A DNA stretch of 64,000 nt from Maribacter stanieri. Lineage in GTDB: Bacteria; Bacteroidota; Bacteroidia; Flavobacteriales; Flavobacteriaceae. The notes beneath the pieces are model-generated. The model had not been told where the DNA came from, ran no database searches, and was given only the letters and a program-made list of their open reading frames with translations. Of this stretch, positions 9,449 to 17,030 are shown piece by piece (the stretch's first letter is position 1; each line of letters opens with the position of its first letter). The translations under genes and the position numbers were made by a program. Where the stretch lies: contig NZ_FOYX01000003.1 of the NCBI RefSeq assembly GCF_900112245.1, positions 669,967 to 733,966 on the forward strand, written 5' to 3'.

Positions 9449-10755
9449 TGAGTAATACGTACGTACATATCATCCTTTTGGTCCTATTTGCCGGTATCTA
9501 TCAAGGTACAGGTCAGGATACTGATGATAATTTTGACACGGCATATGCATTGGCTTATGAAGGCAAAACGAATACTGCGCATAATATGCTGTACGTATTA
9601 GTTAATAAGCCTGCTACAGATGTGGAAACTTCTTTATTATGGGCAAGTACGCTTAGTTGGCGAGGTAATTATGATTTAGCTCGGTCATCGTTTAATACCA
9701 TTTTATCCAAAACCAAGAACAATAGAGAAGCATGGATCTCAGCTATAAAAAATGAGTTGTACGCTAAAAACTATGCTACCGCTTTGGGACTGTCCAACAA
9801 AGCATTGGTACATATAGAAAATGATGAGGAAATTATAAGACTTCAAGCAATAGCAACTGACGGGGTTAATGGTTTGTCGTATACTGAAGATGGTTGGTAT
9901 AATGTAGACAGTGCTGTCAAAACGAGATTGGTAGTAGCTAAAAAACAAAAACCAACAGTAGCGAAGAGCATTGATAATAAGAACTTAGAATTGGAAAGAA
10001 AAACACCGGTTACGGAAGAGAAGTTAAAGAATTCTGTTATGGTAAATAGTTCTGTAACTTTCTATGACCAGCGTTTTGATCCCATAACTACATCTAGTAT
10101 TGCTTTTAAAAGACAGACCCCTTATGGTTCTATTATTCCAAGAATAAACAATAGCAATAGGGTAGGTAAAAATGGAATTCAATTAGATATTGATCTGTAT
10201 CCTAAAATTGCAAAGGGTTTTTATGCTTATGTAAACTATGGCTATTCAGAATCAGATTTATATCCTAACCATAAAGTTGGTGGAGATATATATTACAACC
10301 ACAAAAGCGGATTTGAATTTTCTGGTGGTGGTAGACTAATAAATTTTGCAACTAGAGATGTAAAGTCGATCACCAATTCACTGGGGTATTATAAGGGCAA
10401 TTATTATTTTTCTTTGCGATCTTATATTACTCCAGAATCTAACAACTTAACCAATGTTTCTGGAAATCTATTGGTACGTAAATACTTGAAGGATGCTGAA
10501 AATTATATGGGTTTTAATGTTGGTTACGGATTTTCACCTGAATTGAGGCAATTTACATCGGGTAATCAATTATTGGCAGAAACACTACTGTATATTGAAT
10601 CGCAACGTTTAAGTTTTGAATATCAATTTACCAGTAAAAATAATCTTAGTGCTTACAGAACCAATGTAGGTGTCTTGCGTCAAGAGCAATCTTTTGATCC
10701 TGGCAGTTATTTTTACTCTATCTCTGCAGGATTAACGTATGAGTTTAATTTTTAG
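9448..10755 (+). CDS. Outer-membrane TPR plus beta-barrel protein (YaiO-like)
   Basis: A signal peptide (about 1-22) is followed by TPR-like helices at about 28-140 (NKPATDVETSLLWASTLSWRGNYDLA style), a Lys-rich linker at 160-195, and a beta-barrel-like C-terminal half made of alternating aromatic strands ending in YEFNF, a typical outer-membrane C-terminus. The layout resembles YaiO-family proteins and is analogous to PgaA (TPR plus porin) in poly-GlcNAc export. It overlaps the preceding gene by 1 bp. Its last 11 bp also encode the end of the convergent ILEI-GDPD gene. It is likely the export pore or outer-membrane partner for the polymer made by the GT2. Confidence 0.85.
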   Translation: MSNTYVHIILLVLFAGIYQGTGQDTDDNFDTAYALAYEGKTNTAHNMLYVLVNKPATDVETSLLWASTLSWRGNYDLARSSFNTILSKTKNNREAWISAIKNELYAKNYATALGLSNKALVHIENDEEIIRLQAIATDGVNGLSYTEDGWYNVDSAVKTRLVVAKKQKPTVAKSIDNKNLELERKTPVTEEKLKNSVMVNSSVTFYDQRFDPITTSSIAFKRQTPYGSIIPRINNSNRVGKNGIQLDIDLYPKIAKGFYAYVNYGYSESDLYPNHKVGGDIYYNHKSGFEFSGGGRLINFATRDVKSITNSLGYYKGNYYFSLRSYITPESNNLTNVSGNLLVRKYLKDAENYMGFNVGYGFSPELRQFTSGNQLLAETLLYIESQRLSFEYQFTSKNNLSAYRTNVGVLRQEQSFDPGSYFYSISAGLTYEFNF

Positions 10756-12037
10756 ACTTCATAGCAGGTATCCATTTATCGGCATACATTCCATATACTA
10801 AGCCTAACTCATTATCATACACATATCGTTCGTCTTTTCCGGCGTCAAAATTCACATTGAATACATACACTTTAATTTCGGCATCTCTTAGTTGTAGCAT
10901 CAATTTCTTCTGACTAGCGATTATCCTTCTTGAAACCGCCACATGCTTTACATTGTTTACTTTTAAAAAATTCACTTTATCACCTTTAATACTTAATAAA
11001 GGCTCTTGAGAAATCATAGTGTTTATTCCATGTTCAGATGCTTTTTCTACTGCCATAACACTAAATAGTTCCATTATTAGACGTTTCTTATCTATAAAGG
11101 CGTCGGCAAATGCAATAGGGTCATTAACTTTATCTGTAATCAATGTAGCGTCAGGGTGATTTTTAAACCAGGTATTTATTCCATCCATATCTAAGGTCGT
11201 ATAATCGCCATAAATTTTCTGTTTCATGAATTGCGAGTGGGTAGGAGGTAAGGTTCCTGTATAATCGGTAAAACGTGCCCACATGTTCCAATCATGGGCG
11301 GCCACTAATTTTCCGTCAGATGTTTCAATAATGTCCAACTCAAAAATTCGGAATCCCTTTTTGTAATTCTCATCTAAAGCATGTTTGGAGTTTGTTGATT
11401 TTACACCATTTACTTCACCTCCTGCATGCGCAATGTACCTATCACTGCTAGGTTCAAACTCATACACCTCTTTTGGAAAGAAAATTTCTTTGCCACCTAT
11501 TTGTGCATTTACTTGAATGGTTTCTGTAATGGAATTGTCGTTTATTTGTTCAGAAATAACCCCTTTGGTATTATGCATAACATATGCTTGCCTTCCTTTT
11601 AAAGTACTTAATTGAATGAGTCCTAATGCACTAATTTGTTTTTCATACCCGGTTAATTGTGCTGCGGCCGAATCATGTGCCAATATGGCGAATGTGGCTT
11701 TTGATTGTATCATTTTAGTAAGAACATCTAAAAGATCTTGCACATCTTCTTTACTACCGTAGGTATCAAAAGTTTTAAATTCAAAATTATTACCCGCTTG
11801 AAAATGAACTATGGTGAGACCGCGTTCTATGGCTTCTAATTGCGAGTCATACATAAACGTACTTCGTTCATGTGTATTAAAGCTATGACTATTAAGCACC
11901 ACGTCTCCGTAAATTACACTTTCATTAAAAGAACTTATAGTATATGTTGTAGCTGCTTCTAAATGGTTTCCTATGAACAGGGAAACGAATAGCAAACAGA
12001 TTTTGAAGTTTATAGTACTATAGGGGGATTTCATCAT
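10745..12037 (-). CDS. Secreted ILEI/FAM3-like domain fused to glycerophosphodiester phosphodiesterase
   Basis: A 430-residue secreted protein with a signal peptide (about 10-28). Residues about 35-155 match the ILEI/FAM3 domain pattern: YGDVVLNS, ERGLTIVHF, FKTFDTYGS, then ILAHDSAAAQL and a terminal ALG. Residues about 200-425 are a GDPD TIM barrel with IAHAGG (His204), FELDI (Glu233, Asp235) and AAHDWN (His248). GDPD enzymes cleave glycerol-phosphodiesters. Two consecutive ATGs (12037 and 12034) are possible starts. It converges on the envelope operon with an 11 bp overlap, next to a putative phosphoglycerol-type transferase, so it may remove or recycle the same substituent. That link is inference; the domain calls are by motif. 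Confidence 0.85.
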   Translation of the reverse strand: MMKSPYSTINFKICLLFVSLFIGNHLEAATTYTISSFNESVIYGDVVLNSHSFNTHERSTFMYDSQLEAIERGLTIVHFQAGNNFEFKTFDTYGSKEDVQDLLDVLTKMIQSKATFAILAHDSAAAQLTGYEKQISALGLIQLSTLKGRQAYVMHNTKGVISEQINDNSITETIQVNAQIGGKEIFFPKEVYEFEPSSDRYIAHAGGEVNGVKSTNSKHALDENYKKGFRIFELDIIETSDGKLVAAHDWNMWARFTDYTGTLPPTHSQFMKQKIYGDYTTLDMDGINTWFKNHPDATLITDKVNDPIAFADAFIDKKRLIMELFSVMAVEKASEHGINTMISQEPLLSIKGDKVNFLKVNNVKHVAVSRRIIASQKKLMLQLRDAEIKVYVFNVNFDAGKDERYVYDNELGLVYGMYADKWIPAMKSKN

Positions 12038-12168
12038 TATAAATGGATTTTTTCAACACTAGTTTACCATTAAGTATATGTTGTACTAATATGGTTATAA
12101 AGAAAACGAAATTAAAAGTCTGGTATTGTGATAAGGTAAATAATTGTATTCATCTAATTTATAGATGA

Positions 12169-12342
12169 TTACAGGTCTAGTATTTTTAAATTTTTTGACT
12201 CATAATTAATCTGCATCTCATATAATCCTGTATTCTTAGGTTTAGTATCGTTTAAATCTAATTGTTTTGTTTCTAAAACTTCGGTAAAATACCAATAAAG
12301 AGGATGAACTGCGCATCTCAAAAGCCTTGTAAAATATAGGTT
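12169..12342 (-). pseudogene. Decayed C-terminal coding fragment, unknown family
   Basis: On the minus strand a 58-codon stretch is open between an in-frame TGA (12343-12345) and a TAA (12169-12171). It has no start codon near its beginning, yet it reads like a protein C-terminus (CAVHPLYWYFTEVLETK, then LNDTKPKNTGLYEMQINYE). Two other frames over the same bases are much poorer. I interpret it as the remnant of a gene whose 5' part is gone. I do not recognise the family. The 131 bp between it and the GDPD start hold nothing I can name. Confidence 0.35.
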
Positions 12343-12384
12343 TCATAGTTTTTAGATACTAAACAACACTTTTTAGTGGGTTTT

Positions 12385-12420
12385 ACAACAAATTTAAAAT
12401 GGTTCACCACAATTTGTTGT
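12385..12420. repeat. Perfect 10 bp inverted repeat upstream of the mini-protein genes
   Basis: ACAACAAATT at 12385-12394 is repeated exactly in inverted form (AATTTGTTGT) at 12411-12420, with 16 bp between. The right arm overlaps the proposed -33 element of the next promoter, so it could be an operator. There is no T-run after it, so it is not a typical terminator. Confidence 0.45.
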
Positions 12421-12447
12421 CACAGCCTTAACATCACTATATATTTA
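12417..12447 (+). promoter_or_regulatory. Candidate Bacteroidota-type promoter for the two mini-protein genes
   Basis: TTG at 12417-12419 and TATATTTA at 12440-12447 are separated by 20 bp. This is close to the TTG / TANNTTTG promoter consensus of Bacteroidota, with A instead of G at the last position. The first small ORF begins 50 bp downstream. Confidence 0.35.
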
Positions 12448-12496
12448 CTTCCAAGATATGTGTACCCAAATTAAGATTAACTTTTAAACCTACAAT

Positions 12497-12595
12497 ATGC
12501 TTTACGACACCTACGGAGAAGAATACCTTGTGTTTCTTCAAGATTTAAATGAAATTCTTAGTATCAACGAATTAGCTGAGTTGGACTATATGTAA
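12497..12595 (+). CDS. Mini-protein A, 32 residues, QDLN-x-IL family
   Basis: This ATG-to-TAA frame encodes 32 residues, acidic and rich in Leu and Tyr, with the core FLQDLNEIL followed by SINELAEL. The second small ORF 36 bp downstream has the same core (FIQDLNSIL followed by NFNINKL). Two neighbouring short frames with matching cores make chance unlikely. There is no signal peptide; a short amphipathic helix is the likely structure. The pair lies between a promoter candidate and a strong terminator, so it could be one transcript. Function unknown, and I recognise no family. Confidence 0.5.
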   Translation: MLYDTYGEEYLVFLQDLNEILSINELAELDYM

Positions 12596-12631
12596 ATGTC
12601 TACCAAACCAAACACCAAAAACAAATAACCC

Positions 12632-12733
12632 ATGGCACATCAAAATCAAGATTTCTCATCCTATCAAAACTTTATTCAGGATCTTAATAGCATCCTAGTA
12701 AACTTTAATATCAACAAATTGACCCATTCGTAA
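12632..12733 (+). CDS. Mini-protein B, 33 residues, paralogue of mini-protein A
   Basis: This ATG-to-TAA frame encodes 33 residues starting MAHQNQDFSSY, then FIQDLNSIL and a short polar tail ending LTHS. It shares the aromatic-x-x-F-x-QDLN-x-IL core and the INxL tail with mini-protein A. Its stop lies about 20 bp before the GC-rich hairpin shared with rpoD. It is likely co-transcribed with A. Too short for a confident structural call; function unknown. Confidence 0.5.
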   Translation: MAHQNQDFSSYQNFIQDLNSILVNFNINKLTHS

Positions 12734-12754
12734 TGTTCTAAACATTAGAAAAAA

Positions 12755-12789
12755 AGAAAGCGCCCGTAAAAACGGGCGCTTTCTTTTTT
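12755..12789. terminator. Bidirectional intrinsic terminator (mini-proteins / rpoD)
   Basis: AAAGCGCCCG and CGGGCGCTTT form a perfect GC-rich stem around a TAAAAA loop, with A-runs on the left and T-runs on the right. It can therefore end transcription both from the plus-strand mini-protein genes and from the minus-strand rpoD gene. Confidence 0.9.
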
Positions 12790-12807
12790 TTAAAACAATT
12801 GTTATAT

Positions 12808-13671
12808 CTAGCCTAAATAGGTCTTAAGTAACTTACTTCTAGAGGCATGACGTAATTTACGTATAGCCTTTTCACGTATTTGTCTCACACGCTCTCTTGT
12901 TAAATCAAACGTTTGTCCAATTTCTGCTAAAGTCATTGATTGTTGGTCACCAATACCATAATACAATTTAACTACATCTGCCTCTCTTGGAGATAATGTA
13001 TCTAAAGCTCTATTAATTTCTGTATTTAATGACTGTTGTAATAAAACATTGTCCGGTCTTGGAGATTCACCTGAACGTAATACGTCATATAGGTTAGAAT
13101 CTTCGCCTTCACGTAAAGGTGCATCCATAGATACATGTCTACCTGAATTCTTAAGTGATTGTTTCACTTCAGAAACCGTCATTTCTAATTCTTTTGCAAT
13201 TTCTTCTGGAGAAGGTGGGCGCTCATGTGCCTGTTCTAAGTAAGAAAATGTCTTTTTGATTTTATTAATTGAACCAATTTTGTTCAACGGTAAACGAACT
13301 ACTCTAGATTGTTCTGCTAAAGCTTGTAATATAGATTGTCTGATCCACCAAACGGCATAGGATATAAACTTAAATCCTCTTGTTTCATCAAATCTTTTTG
13401 CTGCTTTAACTAACCCTAAATTTCCTTCATTAATTAAATCTGGTAATTTAAGACCTTGATTCTGATATTGTTTTGCTACGGAAACCACAAATCTTAAGTT
13501 GGCCGTGGTTAACTTTTCCAAAGCTGCTTGACTACCTTCACGAATCTTCTGTGCTAATTCTACCTCTTCATTCGCAGTAATCAAATCAATTTTACTGATA
13601 TCTTGCAAGTATTTATCCAGTGATTTTGACTCACGATTCGTTACCTGCTTGATAATCTTTAGTTGCCTCAT
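12808..13671 (-). CDS. rpoD: Primary sigma factor RpoD/SigA of RNA polymerase
   Basis: This 287-residue sigma-70 protein lacks region 1.1 and the non-conserved insert, which is the usual form of the Bacteroidota housekeeping sigma. Region 1.2 is at about 17-50 ([20 protein letters not shown]), region 2 at about 57-127 ([18 protein letters not shown], then [13 protein letters not shown]), region 3 at 135-210, and region 4 at 220-285 with [18 protein letters not shown]. It directs transcription from housekeeping promoters of the TTG / TANNTTTG type. The gene stands alone on the minus strand and ends at the bidirectional terminator. A DUF6155 gene is divergent upstream. Confidence 0.97.
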   Translation of the reverse strand: MRQLKIIKQVTNRESKSLDKYLQDISKIDLITANEEVELAQKIREGSQAALEKLTTANLRFVVSVAKQYQNQGLKLPDLINEGNLGLVKAAKRFDETRGFKFISYAVWWIRQSILQALAEQSRVVRLPLNKIGSINKIKKTFSYLEQAHERPPSPEEIAKELEMTVSEVKQSLKNSGRHVSMDAPLREGEDSNLYDVLRSGESPRPDNVLLQQSLNTEINRALDTLSPREADVVKLYYGIGDQQSMTLAEIGQTFDLTRERVRQIREKAIRKLRHASRSKLLKTYLG

Positions 13672-13815
13672 ATGTGTGTATGGAATTTAGAAGTTGTACA
13701 AGTTTACAGTATACCGCTTTTTATCCTAATATCCTAATGTATTTCACTAATGTTGTACAGCATTTATTAGCTTTAACAAAGCTTTAAGCATTTAGGACGT
13801 TATATTTCGATAGCT

Positions 13816-13823
13816 TATTTTTG
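13816..13823 (+). promoter_or_regulatory. TANNTTTG -7 element before the DUF6155 gene
   Basis: TATTTTTG exactly matches the Bacteroidota -7 consensus TANNTTTG. It sits 20 bp before the ATG at 13844, a sensible position for a short 5' UTR. A clear -33 TTG is not seen at the ideal distance. Confidence 0.4.
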
Positions 13824-13843
13824 AACTTAGACAGTTATTTAAT

Positions 13844-14353
13844 ATGAGTAAAAGAGCCCTAAAAACATATATCTCCAAACTTCCTAAAAAGGCATTGGAA
13901 GAACAAATAGTGGAGCTTTACGAAAAATTCCCTGCCGTAAAAACATATTACGATTTTGCGTTTAACCCTAAGGAAGATAAATTGGTACAAGATGCCAAGG
14001 CAAAGATATCTAACGAATACTTTCCGTTAAAGCGTAGAAGACCTAAAGCAAGACGTTCTGTAGCACAGAAATTCTTGAAGCATTTTATAAAGTTGGGCGT
14101 AGATCCTCACCTTGTAGCAGATGTTATGTGTTGCAATTTAGAAATTGCTCAGGCCTTTTCTATGGAGAAAAATGTGGCAGACTCTTTTTACCGTAGTATG
14201 CTAAACTCATTTAACGAAGTCATACAGTATACCACTGTACAAGGTATTTTTCCTGAGTTTAGAGAACGTATCTTAAAAATATATACAGAAACACAAAACC
14301 AAAAATGGCTTTTAGAAGATGAATTCTCTAAAGCTTTGGATATTATAGATTAG
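13844..14353 (+). CDS. DUF6155 family protein
   Basis: A 169-residue soluble, basic protein beginning MSKRALKTYISKLPKK, which matches the N-terminal pattern of DUF6155. It is all-helical in character, with a Lys/Arg-rich stretch (KRRRPKARRSVAQKFLKHF, about 62-80) that could contact nucleic acid. It has no signal or membrane segment. It sits 4 bp before a hydroxyacid dehydrogenase gene and is probably co-transcribed with it. Function is unknown for the family. Confidence 0.75.
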   Translation: MSKRALKTYISKLPKKALEEQIVELYEKFPAVKTYYDFAFNPKEDKLVQDAKAKISNEYFPLKRRRPKARRSVAQKFLKHFIKLGVDPHLVADVMCCNLEIAQAFSMEKNVADSFYRSMLNSFNEVIQYTTVQGIFPEFRERILKIYTETQNQKWLLEDEFSKALDIID

Positions 14354-14357
14354 CAAT

Positions 14358-15287
14358 ATGGCAATAGTTATTATAAGACAAGATTCTAAGATTGAATTGT
14401 GGAAAAACGCTTTACAAAAAGCGGACAGCTCTTTAAAGGTGTATAGCTATTTAGAAGACCACCCAAAAGATGAGATTACTATGGCGGTCATTTGGAAACA
14501 TCCGGCTGGTTCGTTGGCAGTTTATCCCAATCTAAAATGTATTGCTTCTGCTGGGGCAGGGGTAGATTATATTTTTGAAGATAATACCCGTCCAAAGAAT
14601 ATCCCAATTACCCGTATCGTTGATCCGTTTTTGGCCGGCGATATGTCCGAACATGTGCTTGCCGTAATCTTCGCACACCTAAAGAATTTAAACGCTTACA
14701 AATTAGATCAAGTTGCCAATGTTTGGGAACCTAAAGATTATCTACGAATTAAAGATGTTACTGTTGGTATTTTAGGTCTTGGGGAACTAGGTTCGCTTAC
14801 CGCAACCGACCTTAGCAAATATGGTTTTAATGTGCAAGGGTGGAGTAGAAGCAAAAAAAATATTGATGGGGTGCAAACTTTCTTTGGTGAAGACCAACAG
14901 CAAAACTTTTTAGGTTCTACAGATGTTTTGGTATGCTTGCTACCGTTGACACCTGCTACCCAGGGTATTTTGAATACATCTTTAATGTCTCAACTTCCAA
15001 AGAACGCCTATGTGATAAACGTAGCCCGTGGCGGACATTTAGTGGATGAAGATCTGTTGGAGTTATTGGACTCAGGACACTTATCCGGTGCTTGTTTAGA
15101 TGTGTACCATACAGAGCCATTGCCTACAACACATCCTTTTTGGAATCATAAAAAAGTACACATGACTCCCCATTATGCCAGTGTTTCAGATACCAATTCT
15201 GTAATGCCACAGATTGTAGATAACTATAAAAGGTTAATTTCTGGTAAGAAATTACTTCATCTGGTAGATTCTGACAAGGGATATTAA
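14358..15287 (+). CDS. D-2-hydroxyacid dehydrogenase, glyoxylate/hydroxypyruvate reductase A type
   Basis: A 309-residue NAD(P)-dependent dehydrogenase. The N-terminal substrate domain has CIASAGAGVDYIFED; the Rossmann motif GILGLGELGS lies at about 136-145; NVARGGHLVDEDLL and the catalytic His in MTPHYAS are present. This matches the GhrA branch, which reduces glyoxylate and hydroxypyruvate to glycolate and glycerate. Length is normal. It follows the DUF6155 gene by 4 bp. The exact substrate cannot be read from sequence. Confidence 0.88.
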   Translation: MAIVIIRQDSKIELWKNALQKADSSLKVYSYLEDHPKDEITMAVIWKHPAGSLAVYPNLKCIASAGAGVDYIFEDNTRPKNIPITRIVDPFLAGDMSEHVLAVIFAHLKNLNAYKLDQVANVWEPKDYLRIKDVTVGILGLGELGSLTATDLSKYGFNVQGWSRSKKNIDGVQTFFGEDQQQNFLGSTDVLVCLLPLTPATQGILNTSLMSQLPKNAYVINVARGGHLVDEDLLELLDSGHLSGACLDVYHTEPLPTTHPFWNHKKVHMTPHYASVSDTNSVMPQIVDNYKRLISGKKLLHLVDSDKGY

Positions 15288-15383
15288 TATTGTGTTTTTA
15301 AAGTTTTTTATTTCCTAGACCCATAAAAATCACATAATTTTATAAGGTTTTTGCATTATTAATCTATTTAAGCCTACCACCTT

Positions 15384-16895
15384 TTGAAATTACAGAAAGA
15401 GACCGTTGAGAAAACCTTATATGATTATCAAGAGGAAGATCTACATGCTATTTTTAAGTATCTAGATGAGAATGGGGATAATTCTAACTTACTATACCAA
15501 TTACCTACCGGTGGTGGTAAAACTGTGGTATTCTCTGAAATTGCCAAGCGCTATATTGCAAAGACCAATAAGAAGGTAATTGTACTTACCCACCGTATAG
15601 AATTAAGTCAGCAGACTTCTAAAATGCTGAACGGTTTTGGAGTTAAGAACAAGATTATAAACAGCGAAGTAAAAGAATGGCAAGACCAAGACGAGTTTAT
15701 GTGTTTTGTGGCTATGGTAGAAACGCTGAACAACCGTCTACAAGAAGAGAAGATTGAAATAAACAATATCGGTCTTGTTATTATAGATGAGGCACATTAC
15801 AACTCTTTTCGAAAACTATTTAAATTTTTTGAAAACTCCGTTATTCTTGGGGTTACCGCAACACCGTTAAGTTCAAATATTAAGCTTCCCATGAAAGACA
15901 ACTATAAAAAGTTGATTGTGGGCGAGTCTATAGATTCCTTGATTCAAAAGAAGTTTTTGGCCAAAGCGAATATGTATAATTACGATGTAAGTCTGCAAAC
16001 CCTTAAACTGGGTATTAGTGGAGATTATACCGTAAAATCTTCTGATGAGTTATACGGTAACCATAGTATGCTGAATAAACTGGTGGCTGCCTATAATGAA
16101 ATTGGAAAAGGAACCAAGACTCTTATATTTAATAATGGTATAAACACCTCAAGGTACGTATGCGAGACGTTTAAGAAGGCTGGGTATAATATTCGCCATC
16201 TCGACAATAAGAACAATGCAAGTGAACGTAAAGAGATTCTAAAATGGTTTAAAGAAACGCCCGATGCCATATTAACATCGGTAAGTATTTTAACTACTGG
16301 TTTTGATGAGCCTAGTGTAGAAACCATTATTCTAAACCGTGCTACACGCTCACTTACCCTATATTTTCAAATGATTGGTCGTGGGTCTAGATATTTGCCA
16401 CATAAAGAGGAATTCAATGTTATTGATATGGGGAACAATGTTGCCCGTTTTGGTCTTTGGAATGCAGGTATCGATTGGCAAGAGATTTTCCACTTCCCAG
16501 ATTTCTATTTGGAAAACATAAAGAATGATGAAGAGATAGAACGTGAATTCGTTTATGAAATGCCGGCAGATTTACGCGCCGAATTTGCGAATTCTACCGA
16601 TATTGATTTTGACATTAAAGCGGAATACAAAAAGAGCTTTGCTAACGGAGAGAAATCTAAACTGGTGCTTGAAAAAAGTATAGACCAGCATGCAAAAATT
16701 TGTGTAGAGAATTCTGAAGATGTTTTTGATGCCCGTATTCTGGCAAAAAAACTAAAAGAGGAAATTAAATACCGTGTCCGCCAATATTCATATTGTATTA
16801 TGAACAATACAAAGAACTACAAAGAATGGCTAGAGGAAGATTACGAACGAAAATTACGTTCTAAAATCTCTAAGATGTTCGCAGCTAAGATGTAA
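15384..16895 (+). CDS. DEAD/DEAH-box superfamily 2 helicase
   Basis: This 503-residue protein starts at TTG 15384 (KLQKETVEKTLYDYQEEDL), with no better in-frame ATG. Motifs: Q-like DYQ near 14-16, Walker A LPTGGGKT (40-47), Walker B DEAH (135-138), TAT near 157-159, and QMIGRGSR (motif VI) near 330. It resembles the RecQ/UvrB-like helicase cores of bacterial DEAD/DEAH proteins without accessory nuclease domains; a charged helical tail follows. It is likely a nucleic-acid-dependent ATPase in repair or RNA turnover, with substrate unknown. It is separated from its neighbours by about 100 bp on each side. Confidence 0.9.
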   Translation: MKLQKETVEKTLYDYQEEDLHAIFKYLDENGDNSNLLYQLPTGGGKTVVFSEIAKRYIAKTNKKVIVLTHRIELSQQTSKMLNGFGVKNKIINSEVKEWQDQDEFMCFVAMVETLNNRLQEEKIEINNIGLVIIDEAHYNSFRKLFKFFENSVILGVTATPLSSNIKLPMKDNYKKLIVGESIDSLIQKKFLAKANMYNYDVSLQTLKLGISGDYTVKSSDELYGNHSMLNKLVAAYNEIGKGTKTLIFNNGINTSRYVCETFKKAGYNIRHLDNKNNASERKEILKWFKETPDAILTSVSILTTGFDEPSVETIILNRATRSLTLYFQMIGRGSRYLPHKEEFNVIDMGNNVARFGLWNAGIDWQEIFHFPDFYLENIKNDEEIEREFVYEMPADLRAEFANSTDIDFDIKAEYKKSFANGEKSKLVLEKSIDQHAKICVENSEDVFDARILAKKLKEEIKYRVRQYSYCIMNNTKNYKEWLEEDYERKLRSKISKMFAAKM

Positions 16896-17030
16896 TTCTT
16901 ACGGGGGATTAGGTATTGAAAATTAATGTTCATCTAATTGTTAATTCTTTATTCTAGGGCGGTCTTTATTATTGGATGTTGAAAAATGACCAGACCATGA
17001 TTAATAACCACTTAACATGGTTAAATTCAT

